From NCBI RefSeq assembly GCF_000003815.2, contig NC_049994.1:8196316-8260315 (forward strand): a DNA stretch of 64,000 bases. The letters are read 5' to 3'. Shown here one piece after another: positions 39,490 to 51,680 of this stretch. Every line of letters begins with the position of its first letter. The stretch's first letter is position 1. A program made the position numbers and the translations under genes. Under the pieces are notes generated by a model. It had not been told where the DNA came from, ran no database searches, and saw only the letters and a list, made by a program, of their open reading frames with translations. This stretch comes from Branchiostoma floridae. Lineage: Eukaryota; Chordata; Leptocardii; Amphioxiformes; Branchiostomatidae.

Positions 39490-42326
39490 TCTTAAAGTAG
39501 TCATCCTCAATTGAGGTAAAGCATTTTGTCAAGTTCCTCGTGGTAGTGCAATAAGGCTACGGTTCGCGTTTTGGCGAAGCACACTGGGTCACACCTACCT
39601 GTTCTCGATTGGGTTCTGTTACACGAAGTTTGAGCTTTCCCTCATACATTCTATAGGTAATGAACGTAGCTGAACCCATATCATCTTCTTTAAACTGCTT
39701 CTCTGTTCCATTATTTCTTATTGCAGAATATTTCTACGTTGGACTTATTCTCCAAATATCTCTTCCTTCCGCAATTCAATTTGCTTTACTGTCCATATGT
39801 CTCGTAGATTTGCAATTTCAAATCTGATTGCGTAAGATATTCACGTCGCATTATAGTGTGAAGTGATATCTGGAAAGTTTTCATGTTGTAATATCAACGG
39901 TTGTTGCCGGGACGTTGCCCTTAAATCATGAAAACATGGATAGTTATACTTGTGCATATATTTTGGATGCAATCTTTCAAGGGTACTATATCATACATTT
40001 CACCCTATCTAACCCTAAACTTTTCTCTGCTGCACGGTATTCTTGTTGATGTTTTTAAAAAGCTACGAAAATATCATTTAAACGCGAAGAGATTTAAGAA
40101 AGACTTTACGCATCTTTAAAATGCAAGTTGTGTATTTTTTAGTGGCCAAATAATATTCTAAAACGAAAACGCTTGCGTTTTCTACAGTGTCTGATGGAAC
40201 TTACCTTTTAATATAGAAATATGGCATATATCCAGACAAATAAAAGTTGTGACAATGTACCCTTTAGGTAAATTGCATGGCCAGATGAATTGTACTTTTT
40301 AATATAGAAATATGGCATATATCCAAAAAGATACAAGTAGATACAAGTTGCCCTCGCCAACTCGTTTGGACAAGTGCGTGGTTCTTTAATGTTCCAGAAG
40401 TGACACATGTAGGCTTTGTCATCCATCACAAGTGGGCACACTTACACATGTACATCAGCGCAAGCTTTCAAAAACATTTAAGGTTAAACGCAGCTTTCCT
40501 ACCACAATGTTTAAAAGTTAAGTACACACACACACACACACACTACTGCTGATCCTTCTTGCCAATGGAACATAGACTCTAAGTTAAAATTTATAAAGAC
40601 CAATGTTCCATCGATCGACGGATACTGTCTAAAAGAGATCCTTTGTCATTTGACATGATCAAAGATGCCTTGTGAAACGAAATGATGTATTCTATAGTAC
40701 AGGTTTTTATTCACCTATTGCAGTCATTCTTGATATCTCGTTGTTTGAATTGAAGTCATACGTAAAGCTTCCACACTCGTTTCTTTTGCGATCATGTAAT
40801 GGAGAATAACGATGGCCATCTATTTAGAAGACATGCAATTTCCGTATGCAATCTTGTCCAAAGCCAAATGGCAAGTTGTGTCCCTTGTATCTTCATCTGT
40901 ACCGCGCTTAATAATCGTCTTGTGGTTGGAAAAGAATCGTTACAATCGGTCAATGACACGGGGTGTCAAACATTAATTGCAGTTCAAAGCAAGGGATTGC
41001 CATAGTCAAGATTGGGTCATTAACAACCTTCGGCCTGTCAACTTGAGTAATGATCAGCAATTTTTCTTGCAACTGCAATACATTCGGGGGTGAAACATAA
41101 ACATGTGTAACGTTTATTTCAATTGGTCTTACTTTTTTTTGAACCATTGTTTATTCATGAAAGCTCAAATCGGCCTGCAGGTCGCTTTTCATTGAGGTCA
41201 TGAGGGAAGAAGCAAGGGTCAGACAAAGTATATGCAGTTTACATCATTTAAAGTCCTAATGAGTCTTATAAGTTTATATACACAATTTTACATACATGGT
41301 ACAAAATGCATAATAGCGAGTGCTACTACATGGCTCGAGTCCGTTTATTTCTGTCGTTTTTGTTTGATAAAGGAATTCAATCCCCATAAGATTATTTACG
41401 TCAGTGACAAAATGATCTGACATTAATGGAGTATATTATGATATACACATGAAGGGACAATACATCGGAAATGTGCTTGGAGGATTTTGCCTTACATAGG
41501 GCTATAACTATAAAAGATATTTGTTCTTTCCATGTAGCTAGTCGATCGTATTGTTAATCGGCGCGGCATGCACATGAAGACGAGAATAAAGCAGCTGTGG
41601 GGTTTAACTTGTTAGTCCTAATTCCCTTCTTTTCACTGTAACTTGCAAATGGTGCTATTTAGTGATCCCGAATGCTAGTTGCTTAAAGGGTAAGTAAAAT
41701 TCGAGGAAAAAATAATAAGAATCATCATTACAAGATATCATTAAATCTGCACATAGATCCTTTTGAGTCACTATTGTGTACATTTCTGAAAAGTCTCAAT
41801 AATAATAGTCGAATTACAAGCCAAGAAAAGCATTTAGCTCTTTTTTTCTAAAAATGGGCGTGACCTTATATTACTTGATGACGTCATCATGACGCCATGC
41901 TATTTTGCGTAAGTTATCTTTATGTATTAGGGCACTGCCTTGAAAAATTAAGTTCCATACATCAATTACGATGGTAATTTTAAAACACCAAAAACTTCTC
42001 AGCCACCTTTAGACAATCTTTAACGTTAGGAGCCCAATACATGCAAAGAAAGTTTTGGTGTCATAGGGGCCTTCGTTGACTGCCCTCGCTTGGTGCCTCC
42101 ACACATATATCATTCCGCTGGGAATTGCAATCGCCCGAGACCTATGACCAACGGGTATCTAATATCCTCCCTCAAGGTCTCGTTCATTTGTCTCTGTAAC
42201 CAACAATTTTATATTTAATGAATAAGTAGAAACCTTGGACACCTCGAAAAATTTGATCAAGCCAGCCTTGGACTTTCGAACGACTACCAAGTTAAATGAT
42301 CTACCAAGTTAAATAGGTACGTGGCT
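39490..42326. other. Intergenic; small repeats only
   Basis: Holds an 88-bp tandem duplication (40203-40330, core AATATAGAAATATGGCATAT), a (CA)n run near 40523-40544 and the dispersed repeat at 41143-41225 shared with 27570-27650. No coding region recognised. Confidence 0.45.
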
Positions 42327-42482
42327 GTACTCTCCAAGCAGAGGCTAGGCTCCGGCTGTTTTTTTTGTGTTTTTTTTAGTCGTTTTTTCGGGCTTCCTAT
42401 TTTGTATTGTATCGTCAAAACCTAAAACAACTTAACAAAACGTCAAAAACAGACGTTGCCTAACCTCTGCTTGGAGAGTACT
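42327..42482. mobile_element. MITE family 2, with TGGCT target duplication
   Basis: 156 bp. Arms GTACTCTCCAAGCAGAGG and CCTCTGCTTGGAGAGTAC are perfect over 18 bp and continue with one mismatch as CTAGGC / GCCTAA. Flanked by TGGCT at 42322-42326 and 42483-42487. Confidence 0.8.
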
Positions 42483-42834
42483 TGGCTGAAGCAGCAAATA
42501 TAGAGCTGTATTGATTTCATTTTGACGTAAATGAATTTTCTTATCGAACAAGTTCTTTCATCTCATAAAGTTTTGATTGGAAGTTCGACGAGTACTTTAT
42601 CACGAACCTGTGGTTTTTACTGGTGAGGGAAATAATTGGTTAGGTTTATATGGATGTATTTTGTTAAACTTTCTGTAACGTGATAATACTTTAAACCCCT
42701 CATCAACACCAAACTTGAATTATCTTAATGGCACAGCAGTCTAAATCACAATTTAATGGTTACTATACAATACGTTGTTTTGTAGCATGTATCTTGACAA
42801 CACCTTGTTTTATCATTTTCTATCCAACCATCTC

Positions 42835-45483
42835 TTGTTTGCGGCTTTTAACTTAACACTCTGTGTAAACGTTTCCCATAAACACGAGTTATGATTTTCA
42901 TGTGCATTCTCAATTTTATTTTCATTGTCATATCGGGTGACTATAAGCGGTTACATAACGTTAAGATGAGTTTTACTTGTAAATGTATTGGCTGAGTTGA
43001 CCCGTTCATTCATGTCTTTGTAATTCTGCCGACAGGCGGAAACCTTGATAACAGCATCATCAGAAATTCTGCAATCAAGTATGATTCCGGCTGTGAATTC
43101 TCAAGGGCGTTTAGCTTGCAGACAATTTCTATCAGGCTTGGGACAGCAAAGAGGCATCTCTTGTTTGCGTTTACGGTTTTTAATTTTGCGGTTTTTAATT
43201 TTGACACTCTCTGTAAAAGTTTCACACAAACACGGGTTATGATTGTCATGTGCATTCTCAATGTTTATTCCCGTTGTCGTATGGGGTGACTATAAGCGGT
43301 TACATAACATTAAGATGAGTTTTACATGTAAATGCATTGGCTGAGTTGACCCATGCATTCATGTCTTTGTAATTCTGGCGACAGACGTAAACCTTGATAA
43401 CAGCATTATCAGAACTTCTGCAATCAAGTATGATTCTGACTGTTGATTCTCAAAGGCTTTTAGCTTGTAGACAATCAATTTCTATCAGGGTCCGGACAGC
43501 ACAGAGGCATCTCTTGTCTGCGGTTGTTAATTTTACATCCTTTGTAAAAGTTTCACATAAACACGAGTTGTGATTGTCATGTGCATTCTCAATGTTTATT
43601 CCCGTTGTCGTATCGGGAGACTATAAGCCGTTACATAACTTTAAGATGAGTTTTATATGTAAATGTATTGACTGAGTTGACCTGTGCATTCATGTCTTTG
43701 TCATGATTTTCATGTGTGGCCTAAATGTTTATTCCCGTTATCGTATCGGGTGACTATAAGCCGTTACATAACTTAAAGATGAGTTTTACATGTAAATGTA
43801 TTGACTGAGTTGACCTGTGTATTCATGTCTTTGTAATTCTGGCGACCGGCGGAAACCTTGATAACAGCATCATCAGCAATGCATCAGTCAAGTATGATTA
43901 CGGCTGCAGATGCTGCTGATTCTTAAGGGCTTTTAGCTTGTAGACAATCAATTTCTATCAGGTTCGGGACAGCAAAGAGGCATCTCTTGTCTGCGGTTGT
44001 TAATCTTACACTCTTTGTAAAAATTTCACATAAACACAAGTCATGACTTTCAAATGCGTCCTTAATGTTTATTTCCGTTGTCGTATCGGGTGACTATAAA
44101 CGGTTACATAACGTTAAGATGAGTTTTACATGTAAATGTATTGACTGAGTTGACCTCAGTGAATTCATGTCTTTGTCATAATTTTCATGTGTGTTCTAAA
44201 TGTTTATTAAAGTAGATTCCTTCATTTTAGACACATGAGTAGCACTGACAAGTTTATATTTCTCATGCGTTTTGACAAACCGACAATAGCGAAACCCATA
44301 CAGTCCTACATTTTCACTATTACCAAGAAGCGAGAAGAAGCCGAACTTTTGTGTTAGACTAGATTTGTGACACTTTTATGTATGTATATATCCTGATTTG
44401 TTGTGACCTGTACTTAGCCCGGTTGGGCAAATTGTACAATAAAGGTCTTCATTCATTCATTAAAATTGTCGTATCGGGTGCCTATAAGCGGTTACACAAC
44501 TTTAAGATGAGTTTTACTTGTAAATCTATTTGACTGAGTTGACCCATGCATTCATGTCTTTGTAATTCTGGCGACAGACGGAAACCTTGATAACAGCATC
44601 ATCAGAAATTCTGCAATCAAGTATGATTCCGGCTGCGAATTCTCAAGGGCGTTTAGCTTGTAGACAATTTCTATCAGGCTTGGGACAGCAAAGAGGCATC
44701 TCTCGTTTGCGGTTACGGTTTTTAATTTTGCGGTTTTTAATTTAAACTCTTTGTAAAAGTTTCAAATAAACACGAGTTATGATTGTCATGTGCATTCTCA
44801 ATGTTTATCCCCGTTGTCGTATCGGGTGACTATAAGCGGTTACATAACTTTAGATGAGTTTTACATGTAAATGCATTGACTGAGTTGACCCATGCATTCA
44901 TGTCTTTGTAATTCTGTCAACAGGCGGAAACCTTGATAACAGCATTATCAGAACTTCTGCAATCAAGCATGATTCCGGCTGTTGATTCTCAAGGGCTTTT
45001 AGCTTGTAGACAATCAATTTCTATCAGGGTCCGGACAGCAAAGAGGCATCTCTTGTTTGCGGTTGTTAATTTTACACTCTTTGTAAAAGTTTCATATAAA
45101 CACGAGTCATGATTTTCATGTGTGTTCTAAATGTTTATTTTCATTGTCGTATCGGGTGACTATAAGCGATTACATAACTTAAAGATGAGTTTTACATGTA
45201 AATGTATTTGACTGAGTTGACCTGTGGATTCATGTCTTTGTCATGTGTGTTCTAAATGTTTATTTCCATTGTTGTATTGGGAGACTATAAGCGGTTATAC
45301 AACTTTAAGATGAGTTTTACATGTACATGCATTGGCTGAGTACAGCCTTGCATTCATGTCTATGTACTTCTGGCGACAGACGGAAACCTTGATACCAGCA
45401 TCATCAGCCATTCTTCAATCAAGTTGATTCTCACGGGCTTTTAGCTTGTAGACAACCAATTTCTCTCAGGCTTGGTGTAGCAA
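42835..45483 (+). repeat. Satellite, about nine copies of a ~340-bp unit
   Basis: The word GACTATAAGC-GTTACATAAC recurs near 42945, 43290, 43620, 43752, 44095, 44480, 44830, 45160 and 45285. Full spacing is 328-350 bp; two intervals of 125-133 bp are internally deleted units. Each full unit also has GAAACCTTGATAACAGCAT and TTTAGCTTGTAGACAAT. One interval is enlarged by a LINE tail insertion. No open frame is conserved across units. Confidence 0.9.
44207..44462 (+). mobile_element. 3' end of an L2/CR1-like LINE inside the satellite
   Basis: About 255 bp interrupts a satellite unit. It ends TTGTACAATAAAGGTC followed by TTCATTCATTCATT, the tail form of L2-like elements. ATTAAA occurs at both junctions and may be the target duplication. 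Confidence 0.7.
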
Positions 45484-45745
45484 AGAGGCATTTCAATATA
45501 TTGTTTCCTCTTGTTGAAATCCCGTATTTCTAATCTGGCCAAAAACGTCATATATTTATCTCAACGGTGTTTGGCAATCAAAGAGAGTTCCATTTTTATA
45601 GACAATTTCCATCAGATTTAGGGTAGCAAAGAGGCATTTTAATATATCATTTCCCTTTCGTTGAAATCCCGTATTTCCAACTTGGCCTAGAACTTCTCAT
45701 ATTTATCTTCACGGTGTTTGGTAATGAAAGAGAGTTCAATTTCAT
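45479..45745 (+). repeat. 149-bp tandem duplication at the satellite edge
   Basis: CAAAGAGGCATTT-AATATAT and GTTGAAATCCCGTATTT occur twice, 149 bp apart, each followed by TTTGG-AAT-AAAGAGAGTT. Confidence 0.75.
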
Positions 45746-46139
45746 TGAGGAAACATGTAATGCCCTTGAGAGTAGCTTCAGGGCATTAAACCCTCGATAC
45801 CATACGGTTCGTGCAATTCATTAACAGTGTAGAATAGAACCTTGGCGTCTGGGGAACACATGTAAAGAATTCCATCTATTTCTTCAAAGCCGATACCTAA
45901 TGGAGCTTGATTACTTGCCCGGGGTCACGCTAGTCAGCCCCATTTCCTCTAAACGGCCGTTGTGGTGGATTTGAATAGAGCCCAGGGAGACTTGTCAAAG
46001 GTAAACTGGTCTGTCTTTCATTCTGACTAAAATGTGTACGTCAACTATGCCTCTGGGGTCATCAGGCTGTCCTCGACCTCGCCTTCCAATTTGCAACATG
46101 AGGCAGCCTTTTTATTCTCTCTGGTGAATTCCCCCATTT

Positions 46140-46520
46140 CTTGAATGAATGAATAAATAGAAGGGAGGAAGGAAGGAGGGAAGGAATGACGGAAGGAAAA
46201 GAGGGAAGAATTGATTAGTTAATAAATGAAAGAAAGAAGGGAGGGAGGACGGGATGAATGAACGAATGAGTGAGTGAACGAATAAAGAAAGGAAGGAATG
46301 GAGGAAGGAAAGAAGGAAGGGAGGAAGACAGGAAGAATGAAGGAAGGAAGAAAAAAAGTAAGAAGGTAGGAATGAATGGATGAATGAATAAATGTATGGG
46401 TGAATGAATAGATGAATGAAGTGATGAATGAATGAATGACCTTTATTGTACATTCACGCCTCGATGGGCTAGGTGGTATATCAGGCCACTACATGTACCC
46501 AGTGGTGGTTTGTTATGTAC
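46140..46520 (-). mobile_element. LINE 3' tail with expanded GAAT/GAAGG microsatellite
   Basis: On the minus strand TGTACAATAAAGGTC (about 46450-46437) is followed by CATTCATTCATT, the same tail as at 44207-44462. The tail then continues as roughly 290 bp of drifting CATT/CCTTC repeats. Long open frames here come only from the repeat. Confidence 0.75.
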
Positions 46521-46977
46521 TCTAATGAAAAGCCTTTTTCACGCAGTAAGGAAGAGTAAGTATGGCCACAGGTGTGAGAACGTCGGCCCAAAGAGCTTTA
46601 ATGGCGAAACACCAAATGGCTGGTAAAAGGGCTAGGCAATAATGACATTGGAGGCATATTGATACTACATACTTTCTAAATGTCCATTGGGTTTAAAGAC
46701 ACGCATGTACCAACAAAGTTTATGATGCAACGATTCGTTTTACAGGAAGTACTTTTGTCAAAGTAGGTAAAAGTTAACGCAGCAAACACATTGTCACATG
46801 AATTCCAAACTCAAGTTTTGAATAAACTTAAAAGGTTTTATCGGGTGCTCAAGCTATGGTTAATTTGAAACTTGAGCTTAAACATCTATTTATATAACAT
46901 TATTGAACACACACACACAACAGCAGTTACGCTACTCCACAATGTCTTGAATAGTTATTGAATATGATGCTTGAGTA
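46521..46977. other. No gene seen
   Basis: Unique AT-rich sequence with a short (CA)n run near 46910. Nothing else supported. Confidence 0.4.
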
Positions 46978-47227
46978 AATGTAGACTCTTACCGCACTTG
47001 CGGCACCGTAACGGCACTGCATGATTCGTAGATGACTCAACGAATTTCAGAGATAAAGAACGAATTTCTTTCCGTTTCAAGCATTTTGTTGTCTTGTAAG
47101 TCATACTTTTACGTATTACGCAATATCTAAATTAACTTAAAAAACGCGAAAATACAAAAACTGTGCCGCAGTGATCGAACCCCGCAGTGCCACACCTGTG
47201 CCCCAAGTGCAGTGAGATGCCACATTA
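46978..47227. mobile_element. MITE family 1, copy 2
   Basis: Arms ATGTAGACTCTTACCGCACTTG and the reverse complement of CAAGTGCAGTGAGATGCCACAT are diverged. Core GTATTACGCAATATCTAAAT matches copy 1 in inverse orientation. CGGCAC subtype. Confidence 0.75.
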
Positions 47228-47750
47228 GGTCTAATGCAGAAGCACAAACGACAACATTTACCTGTTGTATAATCCACTCTCAACGACGAATATTGAATAT
47301 CTACCTATACATGTTTGTTCATTCCTTACGCACCATACAAGAAACATACAAGTTACTTTTTTATACAGTAAAATCCTCCCCTTTTTAATGTACATATTTG
47401 TCTTTACATGATGTTCAATACGGTCCGTCTTATTCCAAACATCCATGTTACTGAGTCTCCCGGAGTAAACCTTAAGTGTCTTGTTGATAGAAGATGTCAT
47501 TACTCTTCTTGATAATTAAGGGTAGCGATACCAGTGCTTGATTTATGAAGAATACAAAGTTAATCACCGCCCCTACGGTTGCATTAAAATGTTCCCAAAT
47601 GACAGCCAATCTAGCGCATAGCACCAGACGCATCAGTTATGCTCTGGCTACCCTGAAAGTAGCGTTTCTAAATGTGTAATCTTGTGCAAATAAAATCTCG
47701 TCCCGAAATAGTCCATTTGTGTTTTCCGAAAACTACTCAAATGATTATGT

Positions 47751-47756
47751 TTTATT
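47751..47756 (-). terminator. Candidate poly(A) signal of the GPCR gene
   Basis: AATAAA on the minus strand, about 157 nt beyond the GPCR stop. Confidence 0.4.
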
Positions 47757-47912
47757 GGAACGTTTAGACCTCGCTAAACACGAAAGCAAGATAAAAGGAT
47801 TCCCATATACATCATTGAATCTGGAAGTAATTTGATTATTATAAAGGCATACATCACTTATTTAATCATAAATACAGTAGTTGTTCCTATCCTCTTAAAA
47901 GTATCACTAGGC

Positions 47913-49130
47913 TTAGATATTGCTTTCTATTTTCAGTCCTTGCTTCATTTGGTTGATGCTTTGTGATGGAGAATCCTCATTCTGTTCCACAATGATCCGA
48001 ACGTGTTTCGGACTCTCACCTCCCTGTCCTTGAACGTTAATGGCTTGTTTTGAATATGCTACTCTCACCATCGTGCGCCTGTAGCCATGCACAGCTTCGA
48101 TGTCACTGTTCAACGTACGGTTACTCCGTCTTGTAGACTGTCGTTTATGTCCTCGCCAGAGCAAGCGTTTGATGTCCTTTTTGAAGTTGTCCGAAAGGAA
48201 TACATAGATGAACGGATTCATGCATGAGTTCGCGTAGGCGAGGCAATGAGCCGTGAGTTTCAGCACGAGAGTTCCCAGCGTGTAAGGAAAGTTACCGAAG
48301 CTCAACCACATCGTTGTCACATGGTGAGGAAGCCAACATAGTCCGAAAACAGTGACGACGACTATGACCATTTTGACAGCCTTTTTCTTCGCAACGATAG
48401 CCTTTTTCATGCCGCTCCACTTCTCGGTCTGTTGTAGTACACGTGGAACACACCACAACTCGCGCAAAATGTTGATATAACAAAAGGTAATGATGAGAAA
48501 AGGAAGAACATAACCAATGAAGAAAAGGGATGCAATAAAGATAGGTCTGCCCTGAGAATTGGGCCACTGGTCGTAGCAAAGACGAAACCAGCCATCACTT
48601 GGCCAATACTTTCTGTACAGGTTGTAGTAGATGGCATAGGGAGATGCTGTTGCAAAGGATACTGCCCAAATGACAAGACAGGAGACTGTAGCTACTTTCC
48701 ACGTGCGTAGATACGCTGTTGTAATCGGGTACATGACGGCTAAGTACCTATCGAAAGACATGGCCGTGAGGGTAAAGGTACTGGACAGCATTGTGACGTA
48801 GATGAGGTAGTTGACAAACTTGCACATGAAGCCACCGAATATCCACTCAGGTAACGTGTATATAGTCCCTTGGAATGGCACGCAAAACACGATGAACATC
48901 AGGTCGGCAATGGCCAGATTCAGGATGAATACGCTTGTCGTATTTCGTCTGTTCCTCTCATTGCAGGACATGATGGTAATAACCAGAGCATTGCCTGTCA
49001 CACCGATTAGGAATATGATGGAGAACACAACTGGGATAGCGATCGCCTGCGGCGCCAAAGATGTTGTGATATTGTCCGGAGCAGGTAGTGTCTCGTTAAA
49101 GATCGAAAAAGTGTTGTTCGTCATGGTCAC
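47913..49130 (-). CDS. Galanin/allatostatin-A-type neuropeptide GPCR, intronless
   Basis: 405 residues, class A rhodopsin-like. Three N-glycosylation sequons (N5, N12, N20) precede TM1 (about 30-55, GNALV). TM2 has LAIADLMF, then CVPFQGTIYTLPEW and C103, which pairs with C185. TM3 ends in SFDRYLAVMYP (D127-R128-Y129). TM5 about 198-222; a basic third loop (KKAIVAKKKAVK); TM6 FGLCWLPHH (262-270); TM7 with NSCMNPFIY (301-309). The words CVPFQ-TIYTL, CW-PHH and YANSC-NP are characteristic of galanin and allatostatin-A receptors, so a peptide-sensing Gi-type receptor is inferred. The ligand cannot be fixed. The long C-tail has Ser/Thr sites. The start is chosen at the first Met; MTM leaves two options. 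Partial relics lie at 51228-51680. Confidence 0.9.
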   Translation of the reverse strand: MTMTNNTFSIFNETLPAPDNITTSLAPQAIAIPVVFSIIFLIGVTGNALVITIMSCNERNRRNTTSVFILNLAIADLMFIVFCVPFQGTIYTLPEWIFGGFMCKFVNYLIYVTMLSSTFTLTAMSFDRYLAVMYPITTAYLRTWKVATVSCLVIWAVSFATASPYAIYYNLYRKYWPSDGWFRLCYDQWPNSQGRPIFIASLFFIGYVLPFLIITFCYINILRELWCVPRVLQQTEKWSGMKKAIVAKKKAVKMVIVVVTVFGLCWLPHHVTTMWLSFGNFPYTLGTLVLKLTAHCLAYANSCMNPFIYVFLSDNFKKDIKRLLWRGHKRQSTRRSNRTLNSDIEAVHGYRRTMVRVAYSKQAINVQGQGGESPKHVRIIVEQNEDSPSQSINQMKQGLKIESNI

Positions 49131-49136
49131 AATTCT

Positions 49137-49960
49137 TCAACTGAAGAAGTTTTCTCAACGGTTCCTTCGAGTAAAGGCTCTTCCGATCCACATTCACTAT
49201 TTGGGATTTTCTGTCGTCGCGGTAGAAGAGCTACTGCTTGTAAAACATATCTGCGTTTTGGAATGCCTCCAGCGCAGTAATTGAGGAAAATTTGGATGAA
49301 CTATAGGACGTGTCTGCACTCCTAAGTAGCAATGAGTATTAGCTGTCTGAAGAAGTTTTCTCAACAGTTCTTTCAAGTAAAGGCTCTTCCGATTCACATT
49401 CAGTATAATGAACTTTGTGTCGTCGCGGTAGACTAGCTACTGCTTTTAAAACATCAGTTCTGCGTTTTGGACAGCCTCCAGCACAGTAATTGAGGAAAAA
49501 TTGGATGAACTAAAGGTCGTATCTGCGGTAATGATTATTAGTTGTCTGAAGAAGTTTTCTCGACAGTTCTTTCAAGTAAAGGCTCTTCCGATTCACATTC
49601 AGTATAATGAACTTTGTGTCGTCGCGGTAGACTAGCTACTGCTTGTAAAACGTCCCTGTGTTTTGGAAAGTCTCCAGCCACAATGAGGGTAAATTAGATA
49701 AACGACAGTTCGTATCTGCACCACCAAGCGGTAATGATTATTAGTTGTCTGAAGAAGTTTTCTCGACAGTTCTTTCAAGTAAAGGTTCTTCCGATTCACA
49801 TTCAGTATAATTAACTTTATGTCGTCGCGGTAGACTAGCTACTGCATGTAAAACATATCTGCGTTTTGGAATGCCTCCAGCGCAGTAATTGAGGAAAATT
49901 TGGATGAACGACAGTTCGTATCTGCACCACCAAGCGGTAATGGTTATCAGTTGAGAATCT
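49137..49960 (-). repeat. Four ~200-bp tandem repeats upstream of the GPCR, frame kept
   Basis: Copies start near 49137, 49343, 49543 and 49746. On the minus strand each encodes a C-terminus-like peptide: FLNYCAGG (lost in copy 3), PKRR, AVASLPRRHK, ECESEEPLLERTVEKTSS, then a stop. All copies share frame and stop position, and differences are mostly conservative. Only copy 4 has an upstream in-frame Met. Copy 1 ends two bases before the GPCR ATG. They could be duplicated terminal exons of a lost gene or part of the GPCR 5' UTR. Family not recognised. Confidence 0.7.
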
Positions 49961-50671
49961 TGGCCAGAACAAATTGAATTGTAGAAATTGATCGACGTTA
50001 GGTTGAACTTTTCTTGCCTGTGGGAATAAGAAAGAAATAACATATCACTAATTGCGAACGCACTCCAATTTACCTTTCTAGGGATAGATGCTTCCTTAAG
50101 GTGCATTAAACATTTATGAGTGTAATGAAACATATCTAAGTTCAGATAATTGATTATTCGCCATACGGCAACACATCAAGCAATGTTCACACCGAGTCTA
50201 GAGCCATCATTTGCGTCCAACGTTTTATGTAATCTGAACCACAGGTTATAGAACCTGCTAATCAGTCAACACACCTTTCTGACCCCCAATCTTATAAGAT
50301 TAGTTATTGTGAAGTGTATAATGGAAGATCATACCCTGAAACCATGTATTAGGTGGCCTTTGAAGGCAGAATGATCGCATTTGCCTTAGGGTTGATGATT
50401 ACTGCTTTGGGTGACATAAAGATAATTGTCTTTTGGTCGAAGAGATTGACTTTGGCGTTACGCTCAAGGGTGCAATGCTCACAGGCTTATCAGTTCACTA
50501 CAGATGGCACGTCAAAAACTTGTTATTTTTATTTGTCTTCCAATGCTTCGAACGGTAACATCTTACAAACTGGTTGGATGTATAATTTAGAACGAAGCAT
50601 ACCGTCTGAAAAGTCAATATAGCAATAGGCTACATTATTGCATTTTTTTACGAAACAGAACGTCATCTTGG
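49961..50671. other. Intergenic; no gene recognised
   Basis: The minus-strand frame reaching up to 50133 is the upstream extension of repeat copy 4. A plus frame at 50353-50622 shows no domain. Confidence 0.4.
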
Positions 50672-50913
50672 TAAAGGTGCATTCTCGCTGTACTTGCGTC
50701 ACGATGGCGTCACTGCGGTGTTCGAATGATACTCAACGAATTTCAGAGATAAAAAAACGAAGTTTCGTATTTTTTTAATTTTGTCGTCTTCTAAGTCATC
50801 TAAAGTATTTTTCAAAAGAATCGAAGAAAATAACAAAACAGTGACGCAGTGAACGAACCCAACAGTGGCCCAAGCTTGACGCAAGTGTAGTGAGACAGTA
50901 AAAGTGCACCTTA
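50672..50913. mobile_element. MITE family 1, copy 3
   Basis: Outer TAAAGGTGCA and TGCACCTTA, then TGTACTTGCGTCAC and TTGACGCAAGTGTAG. GCGTCAC subtype, with core TTTCAGAGATAAA. Confidence 0.75.
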
Positions 50914-51227
50914 AGTTATCACTTTTCTAGTGCTCCAATGCATGAGAACTTCCACGGAAGTAAAGGGGGGGGGGGTCGTGATTAAGTAATTTAGGACGTC
51001 ATTTTATGTAACTGAAGCCTTCCAGTGCCCCTTCTGCATCTTAGTTGTATTTCTTCAAGAATGATATACTGGCAAGATAATTGGGGCTCATTTTGGTATT
51101 TTATGGATAAATGATGGGATCAGTGAGGTTAATAACTATCCAAGAACTGTAATGCTAAACGAAGTACGCTGCCTTTAACAGCAAATTACATAACATTCCA
51201 TATCTTGCCCGGTGAAAATATTTTTAG

Positions 51228-51680
51228 AGAACACAATTTTGGATAACGATCGCCCGTGGCTTCAACAATGAAGTGATATTTTCCGGAGCAGGTAGTGTAT
51301 GTAAGATCATGGATAATGATTACCTTACTTATTTTACAACAACTTTTGCGGTTCTTTACAAAGAAATACATCCGATTCATCTATATATAATGAATTAGGG
51401 ATACGATAAAAAAAAACTTACTGAAATAAGGGTTCAATGGATTCCTGATCGACCTGCAATTTTGTGATTAGTCATTTCCAACGATTTTGTTTAATGCCTC
51501 TACTGATATATTTCTAAAGTATCGAAAATGAGAAAAAGTGATATTCTCCGAAGCAGCTCCAAGATCATGGATAATCATTATTAGTACCTAACTTATTTTA
51601 CATCACTGCTTGCTCTCCTTCACAAAGTAGTACATACAATCCATTCATATATGATGCACTGCGTGATATTAAGGATGCGA
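51228..51680 (-). pseudogene. Relics of the GPCR N-terminal region, tandemly repeated
   Basis: 51228-51320 matches the GPCR coding region at about 49020-49105: GAGAACACAA, CGATCGCC, GTGATATT-TCCGGAGCAG and GTAGTGT. Frames are lost. A second partial copy at about 51537-51680 shares GTGATATTCTCCG-AGCAG, AAGATCATGGATAAT and the following 100 bp with the first. This records at least two duplications of the receptor 5' region. Confidence 0.7.

Noticed and set aside
46112-46453. 113-codon minus-strand frame rich in Phe, His and Ser
   Set aside because: Product of the GAAT/GAAGG microsatellite.
48292-49284. Open frames overlapping the GPCR on both strands
   Set aside because: They are shadows of the receptor, which alone has a complete seven-helix domain and conserved motifs.
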